Translations under genes and position numbers: made by a program | Notes under the pieces: model-generated | Told to the model about the DNA's origin: nothing | Databases searched by the model: none | What the model saw: the letters and a program-made list of their open reading frames with translations, nothing else | Shown: piece by piece, positions 1 through 9,535 of the stretch | Layout: each line of letters opens with the position of its first letter | Position numbering within the stretch: position 1 is the first letter of the stretch | Source: Pseudomonas sp. N040 | GTDB taxonomy: Bacteria > Pseudomonadota > Gammaproteobacteria > Pseudomonadales > Pseudomonadaceae | Direction of reading: 5' to 3' | Length of the DNA stretch: 64,000 bases | NCBI RefSeq assembly: GCF_015637705.1 | Contig: NZ_JADOBE010000007.1 | Location: 1 to 64,000 of the forward strand

Positions 1-134
1 TCATCGGCGAAGGGCAGGTTGGCCGCTTCGTCGAAGCGCGCCTTGTTCCTGCCGCTGTAGGCCCAGAGGGTCACGCTGACGAAGGCGACCAGCACCAGCA
101 AGGTGCCGAGTCCGCGCAGGGTTCCGATGTCCAT
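1..134 (-). CDS. ccoQ: CcoQ, small cbb3 oxidase subunit (partial)
   Basis: Reading leftwards from the ATG at 134, the frame encodes MDIGTLRGLGTLLVLVAFVS, then the rest of one hydrophobic segment and a polar tail (YSGRNKARFDEA) that is still open at the window edge. This is the form of CcoQ/FixQ, the single-helix subunit that stabilises the cbb3 cytochrome c oxidase in the inner membrane. It begins 5 nt after the ccoO stop in the standard ccoN-ccoO-ccoQ order, so ccoP is expected just outside the window. The 3' end is missing, so full length cannot be judged. Confidence 0.88.
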   Translation of the reverse strand, partial: MDIGTLRGLGTLLVLVAFVSVTLWAYSGRNKARFDEAANLPFAD

Positions 135-139
135 CGCGC

Positions 140-750
140 TTACCGCTTGTTCTTGAGGCTGGTACCCAGCCCCTGCAGGTAGGCGACCAGTGCATCCATT
201 TCGGTCTTGCCCTTGACGGCATCGCCGGCACCGGCGATGTCGGCGTCGGTATACGGCACCCCGAGCGTCTGCATGGCCTGCAGCTTGGCGCCGGTCAGCT
301 TGCCGTCGAGGGTGTTCTCCACCAGCCACGGATAAGCCGGCATGATCGACTCGGGCACCACGTTGCGCGGGTTGTACAGGTGCGCGCGGTGCCAGTCATC
401 CGAGTAACGGCCACCGACGCGGGCCAGGTCCGGGCCGGTACGCTTGGAGCCCCACAGGAACGGGTGATCCCAGACGCTTTCACCGGCGACCGAGTAGTGA
501 CCATAACGCTCGGTCTCGGCGCGGAACGGACGGATCATCTGCGAGTGGCAACCGACGCAGCCCTCGCGGATGAAGATGTCGCGGCCTTCCATTTCCAGGG
601 CGGTGCGCGGCTTCATGCCCTCGACCGGGGTGTTGGTGACGTCCTGGAAGAACAGCGGGACGATCTGTACCAGACCGCCGATGCTCACTGCCAGAACCAT
701 GAACAGGGCCATCAGGCCGATGTTCTTCTCAAGGATTTCGTGCTTTTTCA

Positions 751-751
<1 letters not shown>
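140..751 (-). CDS. ccoO: Cytochrome c oxidase cbb3-type subunit II (CcoO)
   Basis: This is a 203-residue monoheme cytochrome c subunit of the cbb3 terminal oxidase. It has one N-terminal membrane anchor (about residues 12-34) and a periplasmic domain with a single heme c site CVGCH at residues 65-69. Downstream are the family sequences [23 protein letters not shown] and a methionine-containing MPAYPW that should supply the distal heme ligand. Its role is electron relay from CcoP to the CcoN catalytic core. The ATG overlaps the ccoN stop by one base (TGATG), implying translational coupling. Length and motifs are normal for the family. Confidence 0.96.
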
Positions 752-2187
<1,436 letters not shown>

Positions 2188-2259
2188 TTGATGGCTTCCA
2201 TCCACGTTTTTTTGGCAGAGTGTTTTTGTAACAAGCTGATACTAGGTGAATGGGTGCAA

Positions 2260-2928
2260 GTGAATATTGACTCGGATCAATGCCGGCAAGCACCGGCGGA
2301 ACTGATTTTTCTCCAGGATTTCCCGGTAAATCAGCCAGTTGCAGTGCTTTTGCTGGCGCACGGCGCCGGTGCGCCAATGGACAGTCCGTTCATGGGCGCC
2401 ATCAGCCAGCGGCTGGCAGCCAGCGGCGTGGGTGTGCTGCGTTTCGAGTTTCCCTATATGGCTGCCAGACGCGCGGATGGCGTGCGCCGTCCGCCCAATC
2501 CCCAGGCCGCGCTGCTGGACTGCTGGCGCCAGGCCTATCGGCACGCCAGGCAGCGTTATGCGGGGCCGCTGGCGATCGGCGGCAAGTCCATGGGCGGGCG
2601 CATGGCCAGCCTGCTGGCGGATGAGCTGGGCGCGGCGGCGCTGATCTGCCTGGGTTATCCGTTCTATGCCGCGGGCAAGCCGGACAAGCCGCGGGTGGCG
2701 CATCTGGCCGAGCTGCATACCCCGACCCTGATTGTGCAGGGTGAGCGGGATGCGCTGGGCAATCGCCAGGCAGTCGAAGCGTACCCGCTGTCGCCAGCGA
2801 TTCGCCTGCACTGGCTGGCGACCGCAGACCATGACCTCAAGCCACTGCAGCGCTCGGGTTTCACCCATGAGCAGTATCTGCAGCAAACCGCCGACAGCGT
2901 GGCGCGCTTCCTGCGCGAAGGGTGCTGA
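2260..2928 (+). CDS. Alpha/beta hydrolase, KANL3/Tex30-like family
   Basis: This is a predicted small soluble serine hydrolase of about 222 residues. It has an early strand-turn LLLAHGAGAPMDSPFM (oxyanion region), a nucleophile elbow GGKSMGGR, an acid-bearing IVQGERDALG and a late DHDL supplying the histidine, in the order of the dienelactone-hydrolase-like Tex30/KANL3 group. The substrate is unknown. There is no good ATG: I favour the GTG at 2260, about 10 nt after an AGGTGA, and the GTG at 2254 is nearly as good. It diverges from ccoN, and its start lies within the ANR-box region. It converges with thpR, ending only 4 nt away. Confidence 0.82.
   Translation: MNIDSDQCRQAPAELIFLQDFPVNQPVAVLLLAHGAGAPMDSPFMGAISQRLAASGVGVLRFEFPYMAARRADGVRRPPNPQAALLDCWRQAYRHARQRYAGPLAIGGKSMGGRMASLLADELGAAALICLGYPFYAAGKPDKPRVAHLAELHTPTLIVQGERDALGNRQAVEAYPLSPAIRLHWLATADHDLKPLQRSGFTHEQYLQQTADSVARFLREGC
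2267..2280. promoter_or_regulatory. ANR/FNR box upstream of ccoNOQ
   Basis: The sequence TTGAC-TCGG-ATCAA matches the FNR/ANR palindrome TTGAT-N4-ATCAA at 9 of 10 positions. It lies about 80 nt upstream of the ccoN start, a suitable place for activating a low-oxygen oxidase operon. It also overlaps the first codons of the divergent hydrolase. The match is seen directly; binding by ANR is inferred. Confidence 0.8.
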
Positions 2929-2932
2929 ATGC

Positions 2933-3442
2933 TCAGCTGTTCTTGAACAGCGGCCAGCTGGCCAGCGGCCGATAACGTACGCCAGCCGGGGCGGATTCGG
3001 AGGTGAACAGGCCGAATTCGCCGGCTTGCCAGGCGAAGGTCGGGGGCATACCGGCCACCGCGGCGCGGCAATGCCGGGCCAGCGTCAGGTGCGGCAGGTA
3101 CTCGTGCGGCTCGCTGGCGATGCCCAGCGCCAGAAGCTCGGTGCGCAAGCGCTCGGCCAGCGCCAGCAGCGCCTGGGGCGGCTGGCTGGGCGCAAGGAGC
3201 AGCACGCCGCCGCTCCAGCGTTGCAGGCGGTCAAGCGCGAGGGTGAAGGCGGGCGTTTCGATGGCTGCCGCCAGCTCGATCAGTTCTGGCAGGCGGGCGC
3301 ACGGCTGAGTGCCGAGAAAAGCCAGCGTCACATGCAGGTTGGCGGCTGGAACCGGAGTGCCATCGATGCCCAGAGTGTTGCGCCACTCGCTGATGCGAGC
3401 AGCAATGGTGGCAGGACAGGCGAGGGCGAAGAACAGGCGCAT
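2933..3442 (-). CDS. thpR: RNA 2',3'-cyclic phosphodiesterase (2H family, ThpR)
   Basis: This is a 169-residue 2H phosphoesterase, historically called 2'-5' RNA ligase. Two H-x-T signatures, HVTLAFLG in the N-terminal half and HLTLAR in the C-terminal half, form the catalytic pair that hydrolyses 2',3'-cyclic phosphates. The start MRLFFALACP at 3442 is supported by GGAGG 8 nt upstream; a longer reading from 3460 would place that site inside the gene. It runs in the same direction as the DUF934/cysI pair, from which about 108 nt separate it, and converges on the hydrolase. Its in vivo substrate in bacteria is not settled. Confidence 0.92.
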   Translation of the reverse strand: MRLFFALACPATIAARISEWRNTLGIDGTPVPAANLHVTLAFLGTQPCARLPELIELAAAIETPAFTLALDRLQRWSGGVLLLAPSQPPQALLALAERLRTELLALGIASEPHEYLPHLTLARHCRAAVAGMPPTFAWQAGEFGLFTSESAPAGVRYRPLASWPLFKNS

Positions 3443-3550
3443 GCGTCGGGCCTCCATCAAGCAGTGACCGGTGGATGCCGGTCATTACCCGATTAAACCT
3501 GTTGCCAGAGGGGAGTGCCAGGGCTTGCAGGTCGGTACCTGCGCCGGCGC

Positions 3551-4054
3551 TCAGGCAGACTGGCGGCGACGGAACAGCGGCTGTGGCTGGTCGCTGGAGG
3601 CCTGATAGACCTCGGAGAAGTCGTTGAAGGCTTGCAGTGCATCCAGCGGGTCCTTGTCCTCGCGCAGGGCAAAGGCATCGAAGCCGCAGCGCTTGAGGGC
3701 AAACAACTGGTCGCGCAACACATCGCCGATCGCGCGTATCTCGCCAGTGTAGCCGTAGCGGGTCCGCAGCAGGTAAGCGGTCGAACAGTGGCGACCGTCG
3801 GTGAACGCGGGAAAATTCAGGGCAATGACCTGAAAACAGTCCAGCTGCTCGGCGATTTCCTCAATCTCCTCGCCAGCCTCCAGCCACACGCCCAGGCCGC
3901 CATCACGGGCCAGCAGGGCTTTGCCGTGATCCACCCACAGGGCCAGCGGCACGATCAGGTCGTCGCAGTTGGAAATGCCGTCGAGCGTGGCGTCCTTCGG
4001 CAGCAGATGCCAGGTCTCGTCGAGTACCTGGCCGTTCTTAATGATTCGCTGCAT
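3551..4054 (-). CDS. DUF934 protein, sulfite reductase partner
   Basis: This 167-residue soluble protein of the DUF934 family starts MQRIIKNGQVLDETWHLL, with later family-like stretches VWLEAGEEIEEIAEQL, ALNFPAFTDGRH and YTGEIRAIGDVLRDQL. The ATG at 4054 lies inside the end of cysI (17-nt overlap), so the two are translationally coupled. Family members sit next to the sulfite reductase gene in many proteobacteria and are thought to serve assimilatory sulfate reduction, but the biochemical role is unknown. The longer reading from 4117 has a low-complexity extension that overlaps cysI further and was not used. Confidence 0.9.
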   Translation of the reverse strand: MQRIIKNGQVLDETWHLLPKDATLDGISNCDDLIVPLALWVDHGKALLARDGGLGVWLEAGEEIEEIAEQLDCFQVIALNFPAFTDGRHCSTAYLLRTRYGYTGEIRAIGDVLRDQLFALKRCGFDAFALREDKDPLDALQAFNDFSEVYQASSDQPQPLFRRRQSA

Positions 4055-5696
4055 ATACGCGCTCCTTGAACGGGTCGACGCCGACGCGGCGGAAGGTGTC
4101 GAGGAAACTTTCTTCATCGCTGCGTTGCTCTACATAGACCTTGATGATCTTTTCGATCACGTCGGCCATGTCGGCTTCGGCGAAGGACGGGCCGAGGATC
4201 TGTGCCAGGCTGGCGTCGCGCCCGGCGCTGCCACCGAGGGACACCTGGTAGAACTCCTGGCCTTTCTTGTCGACGCCGAGGATGCCGATGTGGCCGACGT
4301 GATGGTGGCCGCAGGCGTTCATGCAGCCGGAGATGTTCAGGTCGATATCGCCGATGTCGAACAGGTAGTCGAGGTCAGCGAAGCGGCGCTGGATGGCTTC
4401 GGCGATCGGGATCGACTTGGCGTTGGCCAGCGAGCAGAAGTCACCGCCCGGGCAACAGATGATGTCGGTCAGCAGGCCCACGTTCGGCGTGGCGAAGCCC
4501 AGTTCGCGCAACTCGCCCCACAGGCTGAACAGCTGCTGCTGCTCGACGTCGGCGAGGATGATGTTCTGGTTATGGCTGTTGCGCACTTCGCCGAAACTGT
4601 AACGCTCGGCCAGGTCGGCGATGGCATCCAGCTGCTTGTCGGTGACATCCCCGGGCGCGGTGCCGGTGGGCTTCAGCGACAGGGTCACGGCCACATAGCC
4701 GGGGCGCTTGTGGGCGAAGGTGTTGCGCTGGCGCCAGCGGGCAAAGCCCGGATGCTCGGCATCGAGCTGGGCGAGGGCGGCATCCTGGTCGGTCAGCGTG
4801 CGGTAGGCCGGGTCGACGAAATGGGCCGAGACACGTGCCACTTCAGCTTCGGTCAGGGTGGTCGGGCCATCCTTGAGGTACGCCCACTCGGCATTGACGC
4901 GCTCGGCGAAGACTTCCGGGGTCAGCGCCTTGACCAGGATCTTGATCCGCGCCTTGTACTTGTTGTCGCGGCGGCCATAGCGGTTGTACACGCGCAGGAT
5001 GGCGTCGAGGTAGGACAACAGGTGCTGCCACGGCAGGAATTCGTTGATAAAGCTGCCTACGACGGGTGTTCTGCCCAATCCGCCACCGACGGAAACACGG
5101 AAGCCCAGTTCGCCGGCGGCGTTGCGTACCGCTTCCAGGCCGATGTCATGCACTTCGATGGCGGCGCGGTCGCTGACGGCACCGTTCACGGCGATTTTGA
5201 ACTTGCGCGGCAGGTGGGTGAACTCGGGGTGGAAGGTCGACCACTGGCGGATGATCTCGCACCAGGGACGCGGGTCGACGATCTCGTCTTTGGCCACGCC
5301 GGCGAACTGGTCGGTGGTGGTGTTGCGGATGCAGTTGCCGCTGGTCTGGATCGCGTGCATCTGCACCGTCGCCAGTTCGGCGAGAATGGCCGGCACATCC
5401 TCCAGCTCCGGCCAGTTGAACTGCACGTTCTGCCGGGTACTGATGTGCGCGTAGCCCTTGTCGTAGTCGCGGGCGATCTTCGCCATCATGCGCACCTGGG
5501 CGGACGACATCAGGCCGTAGGGCACCGCAACCCGCAGCATCGGCGCGTAGCGCTGGATATACAGGCCATTCTGCAGGCGCAGCGGGCGGAACTCTTCGCC
5601 CGACAGTTCACCCGCGAGATAACGGCGGGTCTGGTCGGCGAACTGCTTGACGCGTTCATCGACGATCTGTTGGTCGTATTGATCGTATACGTACAT
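4038..5696 (-). CDS. cysI: Sulfite reductase, hemoprotein (nitrite/sulfite reductase family)
   Basis: This 552-residue siroheme/[4Fe-4S] enzyme reduces sulfite to sulfide for cysteine synthesis. It has the two ferredoxin-like halves of the family, with conserved HISTRQNVQFNW near residue 85 and GNCIRNTTTD near residue 120. The C-terminal cluster-binding cysteines lie in CCPGGDFCSLANAK and NISGCMNACGHH, giving four cysteines in the usual C-x5-C...C-x3-C arrangement. It starts at the ATG at 5696 (MYVYDQYDQQIVDERV). A DUF934 gene overlaps its end. The alternative of an assimilatory nitrite reductase is less likely given the DUF934 partner and the absence of nitrate genes nearby. Confidence 0.93.
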   Translation of the reverse strand: MYVYDQYDQQIVDERVKQFADQTRRYLAGELSGEEFRPLRLQNGLYIQRYAPMLRVAVPYGLMSSAQVRMMAKIARDYDKGYAHISTRQNVQFNWPELEDVPAILAELATVQMHAIQTSGNCIRNTTTDQFAGVAKDEIVDPRPWCEIIRQWSTFHPEFTHLPRKFKIAVNGAVSDRAAIEVHDIGLEAVRNAAGELGFRVSVGGGLGRTPVVGSFINEFLPWQHLLSYLDAILRVYNRYGRRDNKYKARIKILVKALTPEVFAERVNAEWAYLKDGPTTLTEAEVARVSAHFVDPAYRTLTDQDAALAQLDAEHPGFARWRQRNTFAHKRPGYVAVTLSLKPTGTAPGDVTDKQLDAIADLAERYSFGEVRNSHNQNIILADVEQQQLFSLWGELRELGFATPNVGLLTDIICCPGGDFCSLANAKSIPIAEAIQRRFADLDYLFDIGDIDLNISGCMNACGHHHVGHIGILGVDKKGQEFYQVSLGGSAGRDASLAQILGPSFAEADMADVIEKIIKVYVEQRSDEESFLDTFRRVGVDPFKERVYAANH

Positions 5697-5936
5697 GAAA
5701 TGTCCTGTGTCCGGCTGCTACAGTGGATCTGCGCCAGCAGTGGCGCGCCCCATACCTTGGAGCCGGCGCAAGATACCAGCTCATGGATATGCGCAAAAGT
5801 GATGTTTTAATCTAAAGGTAAAGCTTCTGGTTATATCTACCGGGCTATTTGTTGCGCTACAGCTTGAGTACAACGCGCTACTGGGTTTTACTCCAGTGGC
5901 TGGAATTTCGAATCATCACAACAACAAGAGAAAGCC

Positions 5937-6050
5937 ATGAGCGAACCATCCCAAGTCGTAAACAATGACAGCCTCGTTGATGCCCGTGCCATTTTCGTCA
6001 TTATCATGCTCGTTGTGGCCACTGCACTGTTCTGGGTAAGCAATCAGTAG
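5937..6050 (+). CDS. Small single-helix membrane protein (37 aa), unknown function
   Basis: This short frame runs from the ATG at 5937 to the TAG at 6050. It encodes a polar N terminus (MSEPSQVVNNDSLVDAR) followed by one hydrophobic helix (AIFVIIMLVVATALFWVSN) and ends almost at once. A purine-rich AAGAGAAAG lies just upstream, and a strong 18-bp hairpin follows 22 nt after the stop, so the gene has its own start and end signals. It is divergent from cysI. I do not recognise a family. The architecture resembles small inner-membrane accessory peptides, but nothing in the sequence says of what. Confidence 0.6.
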   Translation: MSEPSQVVNNDSLVDARAIFVIIMLVVATALFWVSNQ

Positions 6051-6072
6051 GCTTGCGCTAAATCATCCGGAT

Positions 6073-6117
6073 GCACCAAGGCCCATGCAGCTGAACAACC
6101 TGCATGGGCCTTGGTGC
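6073..6117. terminator. Bidirectional hairpin between the small ORF and ypfJ
   Basis: A perfect 18-bp stem (arms 6073-6090 and 6100-6117, beginning GCACCAAGGCCC) encloses a 9-nt loop between convergent genes. There is no strong T-run on either side, so it may act as a transcript-end stabiliser as much as a classical terminator. Confidence 0.75.
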
Positions 6118-6158
6118 TTCTGCCCGCGGTCAAGCCAGTGACTGGCACTAGCGTGATT

Positions 6159-7022
6159 TCAAAGCCGGGCTGCGGCAAAGGTGTTGCAGCGCCCCGGATC
6201 ACCCTTGTCAAAGCCTTGCCTGAACCAGTGCACCCGCTGTGCCGAAGTGCCGTGGGTGAAGGCGTCGGGCATAACTGTGCCGCGGGCCTGTTTCTGCAAT
6301 CGATCGTCACCGATGGCGTTCGCGGCAGTCAGGGCTTCTTCAAGGTCGCCGGGCTCCAGCCATTGCAACTGTTGTTGCGCAAAAAATGCCCAGGTGCCAG
6401 CCAGACAGTCCGCCTGCAGCTCCTGGCGCACCAGCAGGCCGTCGGCACCTTCCAGTCGTCGGCCCTGCTGCCGGGCCCGCTGGATCTTCTCGGTCAGCCC
6501 GCTGATGGTTTGCACATGATGGCCGACTTCGTGGGCAATCACGTAGGCCTGGGCGAAGTCGCCGGCAGCGGCGAAGCGCTGTTCCAGTTCGCGGAAGAAA
6601 TCCAGATCCAGATAGATCTGCTGATCAGCCGTGCAGTAGAAGGGGCCGCTGGCCGAACTGGCCATGCCGCAGGCTGAACTGACGCTGCCCTTGAACAGCA
6701 CCAGTTTGGGTTGCGGGTAGTGCTTGCCCAGCAATTGCCCCCAGACATCTTCGGTACTGCCGAGGATCGCGCGCACAAATTCACGCTGCGGATCTGACGT
6801 GGCCGGTGCCTGCGTGCTGCGCGTTGCCGCAGGGGGTGCCGAAACACCCGCCTGGCCCAGCAATTGCCCGAGGATTTGCATGGGGTCCTGGCCCATCAGC
6901 AAGCCGACCACCACCACGATGGCCACGCCCGTCAGGCTCAAGCGGCCACCACGACGCATGCCGCGCGCACCACCGCCTGCATCTACCACGTTGTCACTGC
7001 GACGACCACGTTCCCAGCGCAT
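6159..7022 (-). CDS. ypfJ: YpfJ-family neutral zinc metallopeptidase
   Basis: This is a 287-residue membrane-anchored protein of the YpfJ/KPN_02809 family. After a basic, glycine-rich N terminus (RGGRLSLTG) comes one transmembrane segment (about 30-45), a variable linker, and a peptidase-like domain. That domain contains GPFYCTADQQIYLDLDFF, the zinc motif HEVGHHVQ and a downstream ELQADCLAG that supplies the glutamate ligand. The conserved HGTSAQRVHWFRQGFDKGDPGRCNTF marks the end. Most of the protein is expected in the periplasm. Physiological substrates are not known. It converges with the small ORF at 5937 across the hairpin at 6073-6117. Confidence 0.9.
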   Translation of the reverse strand: MRWERGRRSDNVVDAGGGARGMRRGGRLSLTGVAIVVVVGLLMGQDPMQILGQLLGQAGVSAPPAATRSTQAPATSDPQREFVRAILGSTEDVWGQLLGKHYPQPKLVLFKGSVSSACGMASSASGPFYCTADQQIYLDLDFFRELEQRFAAAGDFAQAYVIAHEVGHHVQTISGLTEKIQRARQQGRRLEGADGLLVRQELQADCLAGTWAFFAQQQLQWLEPGDLEEALTAANAIGDDRLQKQARGTVMPDAFTHGTSAQRVHWFRQGFDKGDPGRCNTFAAARL

Positions 7023-7169
7023 GCGCTGTCTCCTGATCCCGGGCCATTGACTGATCAGCCCGCTGCCATGCGAGCTTGGGCAGATAACTCAAGGCTGTCC
7101 AGCGGGCATGCCTTCAATCCAGCATCCAGTGGCTGCGCAGAGCCGCGTCTGGCAGTGCTTGCAGGTTTG

Positions 7170-8021
7170 CTACTGCAAGCGCTCCAGGCCACCGATGGTC
7201 TTGAGCATGATGCCGTCGAGCACGCGGTCCGGCAGCACCTTGCGCAGGTGCCACAAACCAACCAGCGGGTAGCGGGTCTTGGGGCTAGAAGCTTCGAGGG
7301 CATCGACGATGGCGTTGATGACAACGCTAATGGGTTTGGCCTTTTCCAGTTCGCGATCAACAACGCCGACTAAATTCTGCATGGCCTGGGCATAATCGGT
7401 GCCGTCGTAGCGATGGTCTTGCGCAGATTTAGGGCTCTTATCCCAGATAGGTGTCTTGATCGAGCCCGGTTCGATGGCGCTGACCTTGATGCCATAGAGG
7501 TTCAGCTCGCGGCGCATGCCATCGGTGAGGGCTTCGAGGGCGTGCTTGGAGACTGCATAGGTAGCGAGCATCGGAAAGGTAGTACCGCCACTGATCGAGC
7601 TCATGTTGATGATGCGCCCCGGTGCGTGCGGGCAGTTGCGGCGCCCACCCAGCAGGGGCAGGAAGGCCTGGGTCACTGCCAGTACGCCCACCACGTTGAT
7701 CTCGAACACCTGACGGAATTCACTCAAAGGCAGATGCATCAACGGTCCGGTGTGCGCTACGCCGGCATTGTTGATCAAACCGGCAATGCCGTTATCGCCG
7801 ACGAAGGCGCGCACTTGCTCGACGGCTGCCGGTAGTGCCTGGTGGTCAGTGACATCAAACAGCAGTGGGGTGAATGACTGCCCGAGTTCGGTTTGCACGC
7901 GCTGGCCGTCGGATTCCTTGCGGACGCTGCCAAACACGTGATAACCGCGTGCGATAAGTTCCTTGGCGGCCGCATAGCCAAAGCCGGTGGATACACCGGT
8001 GATTACGACAGTCTTCTTCAT
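7170..8021 (-). CDS. Short-chain dehydrogenase/reductase (SDR)
   Basis: This is a 283-residue classical SDR oxidoreductase. The N-terminal nucleotide-binding TGVSTGFG, the NNAG motif (LINNAGVAHTG), the catalytic serine in INMSSISGG and the Y-x3-K pair in YAVSKHALEAL are all present. The start MKKTVVITG at 8021 has AAGGAG at the usual distance; the frame stays open further upstream but without a better start. The substrate cannot be deduced. The C-terminal half (after residue 200) resembles SDRs acting on hydrophobic alcohols or ketones. It diverges from the cupin gene, with a large palindrome between them. Confidence 0.88.
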   Translation of the reverse strand: MKKTVVITGVSTGFGYAAAKELIARGYHVFGSVRKESDGQRVQTELGQSFTPLLFDVTDHQALPAAVEQVRAFVGDNGIAGLINNAGVAHTGPLMHLPLSEFRQVFEINVVGVLAVTQAFLPLLGGRRNCPHAPGRIINMSSISGGTTFPMLATYAVSKHALEALTDGMRRELNLYGIKVSAIEPGSIKTPIWDKSPKSAQDHRYDGTDYAQAMQNLVGVVDRELEKAKPISVVINAIVDALEASSPKTRYPLVGLWHLRKVLPDRVLDGIMLKTIGGLERLQ

Positions 8022-8119
8022 GATTGCTCCTTGGTGTGTTTGGCAAGCGGTTTTTCCAGAAGCACAAACGATGTGCTGCTTCTGCATCCTCGCCAGTTTC
8101 ATGCTCTGGCATCATTGCA

Positions 8120-8175
8120 GCTATCGAAATTCCGCAAACACGCCATATACATCTGGTTTGCGGAATTTAGATAGC
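8120..8175. repeat. Large palindrome between the SDR and cupin genes
   Basis: Two 20-nt arms (8120-8139 and 8156-8175) are inverted complements with one mismatch; the core is AATTCCGCAAAC / GTTTGCGGAATT. They enclose a 16-nt spacer in the divergent intergenic region, about 100 nt upstream of the SDR start and 74 nt upstream of the cupin start. It could be a paired operator, or a hairpin in either leader. Confidence 0.75.
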
Positions 8176-8248
8176 GCAATGGATCGAGTGAGCCAACACT
8201 GAAATAAGTCTTGCCATCTATTGTCCCGCTCACCAAGGAGAGCCAACC

Positions 8249-8617
8249 ATGAAATTTCCCATGATCCATACCGACGACCAGGGCGAAACCCACTTCGGGG
8301 CGCAAGACGTGCCGGACACCGAAACTGCGTTTGGGCCGCCGCCAAACCCTACGGGCCGTCTGGCCGATTTTGGCCCAGCCACGAACATGTTTGTTTTTTC
8401 AATTCCCGGGGGCACCGACGTTCCGTCCCACAATGCGCCGCACCCTTATGTATGCATCGTTTTGTCGGGCCGGCTTGAGGCCGAGGTCAGCGATGGCGAG
8501 GTGCGCCAATTCGGCGCGGGAGATCTGTTGTTCTGTAACGACCTGACAGGCAAAGGGCACATCACCCGTGCCCTTACGGATGCCACTGCAGCCTTCATCA
8601 ACCGTCCCGGTGCCTGA
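8249..8617 (+). CDS. Cupin-domain protein
   Basis: This 122-residue protein is a single beta-barrel cupin. A first motif region is visible at SIPGGTDVPSHNAPHPYVCIVLSG and a second at FGAGDLLFCNDLTGKGHITR. Only part of the classical metal-ligand set is evident, with histidines in SHNAPHPY and GKGHITR. The start is supported by AAGGAG about 8 nt upstream. It may work with the divergent SDR, since cupin/SDR pairs are common in small-molecule oxidation, but no substrate can be assigned. It converges with the DUF4824 gene about 70 nt away. Confidence 0.8.
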   Translation: MKFPMIHTDDQGETHFGAQDVPDTETAFGPPPNPTGRLADFGPATNMFVFSIPGGTDVPSHNAPHPYVCIVLSGRLEAEVSDGEVRQFGAGDLLFCNDLTGKGHITRALTDATAAFINRPGA

Positions 8618-8686
8618 CTGATTGCCGGTCAGGTCGGGCAGCATCCGGATAATTCAGCCCGGGCTTGTTGTCCTCGGGCTTGCTGA

Positions 8687-9535
8687 TCAGGGCTGTCCAG
8701 CTCGCATGCCTTGAATCCAGGGTTCCAGCCGCTGGCCAAAGGCGACTTCGGCGTTGAACAGCCGGTCGCCGCCAGGCTGCGGAAAATCGGCCTGGGCCGT
8801 GCGCCGGGGCAGGCGGGAGAACAGCGCATGCCAGCGATGCGGCAGGTTGATGCTGGCGGCCACCGGAATCTCCGCCGATCCGCCGATCCGCCAGCGATTG
8901 TTTTCCCGCCAGCCCCAGGCACTGATCCTGCCGTGCAGGATGGCATAGCGCTGCCGGTCCGGGTAACGCGCACGCAGCGTCGCCAGGTCCTGTCCGGCAT
9001 CGATGATGAACAGGCGGCTGGCCCCGGTTTGCTCGCGTTGCAGGTCTTCGCGGGCCTGTTTGTGAGCCTTGCGCAGGTCCTGGTTGTCTGGCATGGCTGC
9101 CAGGGCCAGTGTGCTTTGTTCCAGTTTCTGCTGGGCCCGTTGCAGTTGCTGCTGATACAGCGGACCGTCGAATTCGAGCACCAGCAAGCCATCGCGGTCG
9201 AGCTGGCGCCGATAGCTGCGCACTGACGCGTCATCCAGTTGCGCGGGAACGCTGAAGCCCAGCTCGGCCATCTTGGCCGGTGGCAGCTGGTGCAGGCCGC
9301 TGTCGCTATAGTCATTGAAGGTTGCCGCCGGCCAGCGATACTCCAGGCGCAGGGCGATGCCGCTGTTGTCCTTGTGCCAGTAGCCGTAGTTCGTAGCCAG
9401 TTCGCGCGCGGACAGCTGCAACTGGCTATCGGCCGGTTCGCTGCGGTTCCAGGCGACCCCGGCCAGGGCGATGGCGTTGACCAGCAGGATCAGGCCGATG
9501 CCGGTAATGAGGTGATGGCTGCGTGTCCACTTCAT
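8687..9535 (-). CDS. DUF4824 family membrane-anchored protein
   Basis: This 282-residue protein starts MKWTRSHHLITG at 9535. It has a single N-terminal hydrophobic segment (about 9-30, ending VAWNRSEPADS) that should act as a membrane anchor or signal, and a soluble, mostly periplasmic remainder. A central region (about 135-165) is rich in Q, E, K and L and likely helical. It resembles DUF4824 proteins, for which no activity is known. The ATG overlaps the stop of the DUF2157 gene by 4 nt, so the two form a coupled pair; such pairs of a polytopic and an anchored protein recur in proteobacteria. Confidence 0.82.
   Translation of the reverse strand: MKWTRSHHLITGIGLILLVNAIALAGVAWNRSEPADSQLQLSARELATNYGYWHKDNSGIALRLEYRWPAATFNDYSDSGLHQLPPAKMAELGFSVPAQLDDASVRSYRRQLDRDGLLVLEFDGPLYQQQLQRAQQKLEQSTLALAAMPDNQDLRKAHKQAREDLQREQTGASRLFIIDAGQDLATLRARYPDRQRYAILHGRISAWGWRENNRWRIGGSAEIPVAASINLPHRWHALFSRLPRRTAQADFPQPGGDRLFNAEVAFGQRLEPWIQGMRAGQP

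Noticed and set aside
3969..5810. A 613-codon plus-strand frame antisense to cysI
   Set aside because: The translation is dominated by V, A, G, D and H, typical of a reverse frame; cysI carries all the expected motifs.
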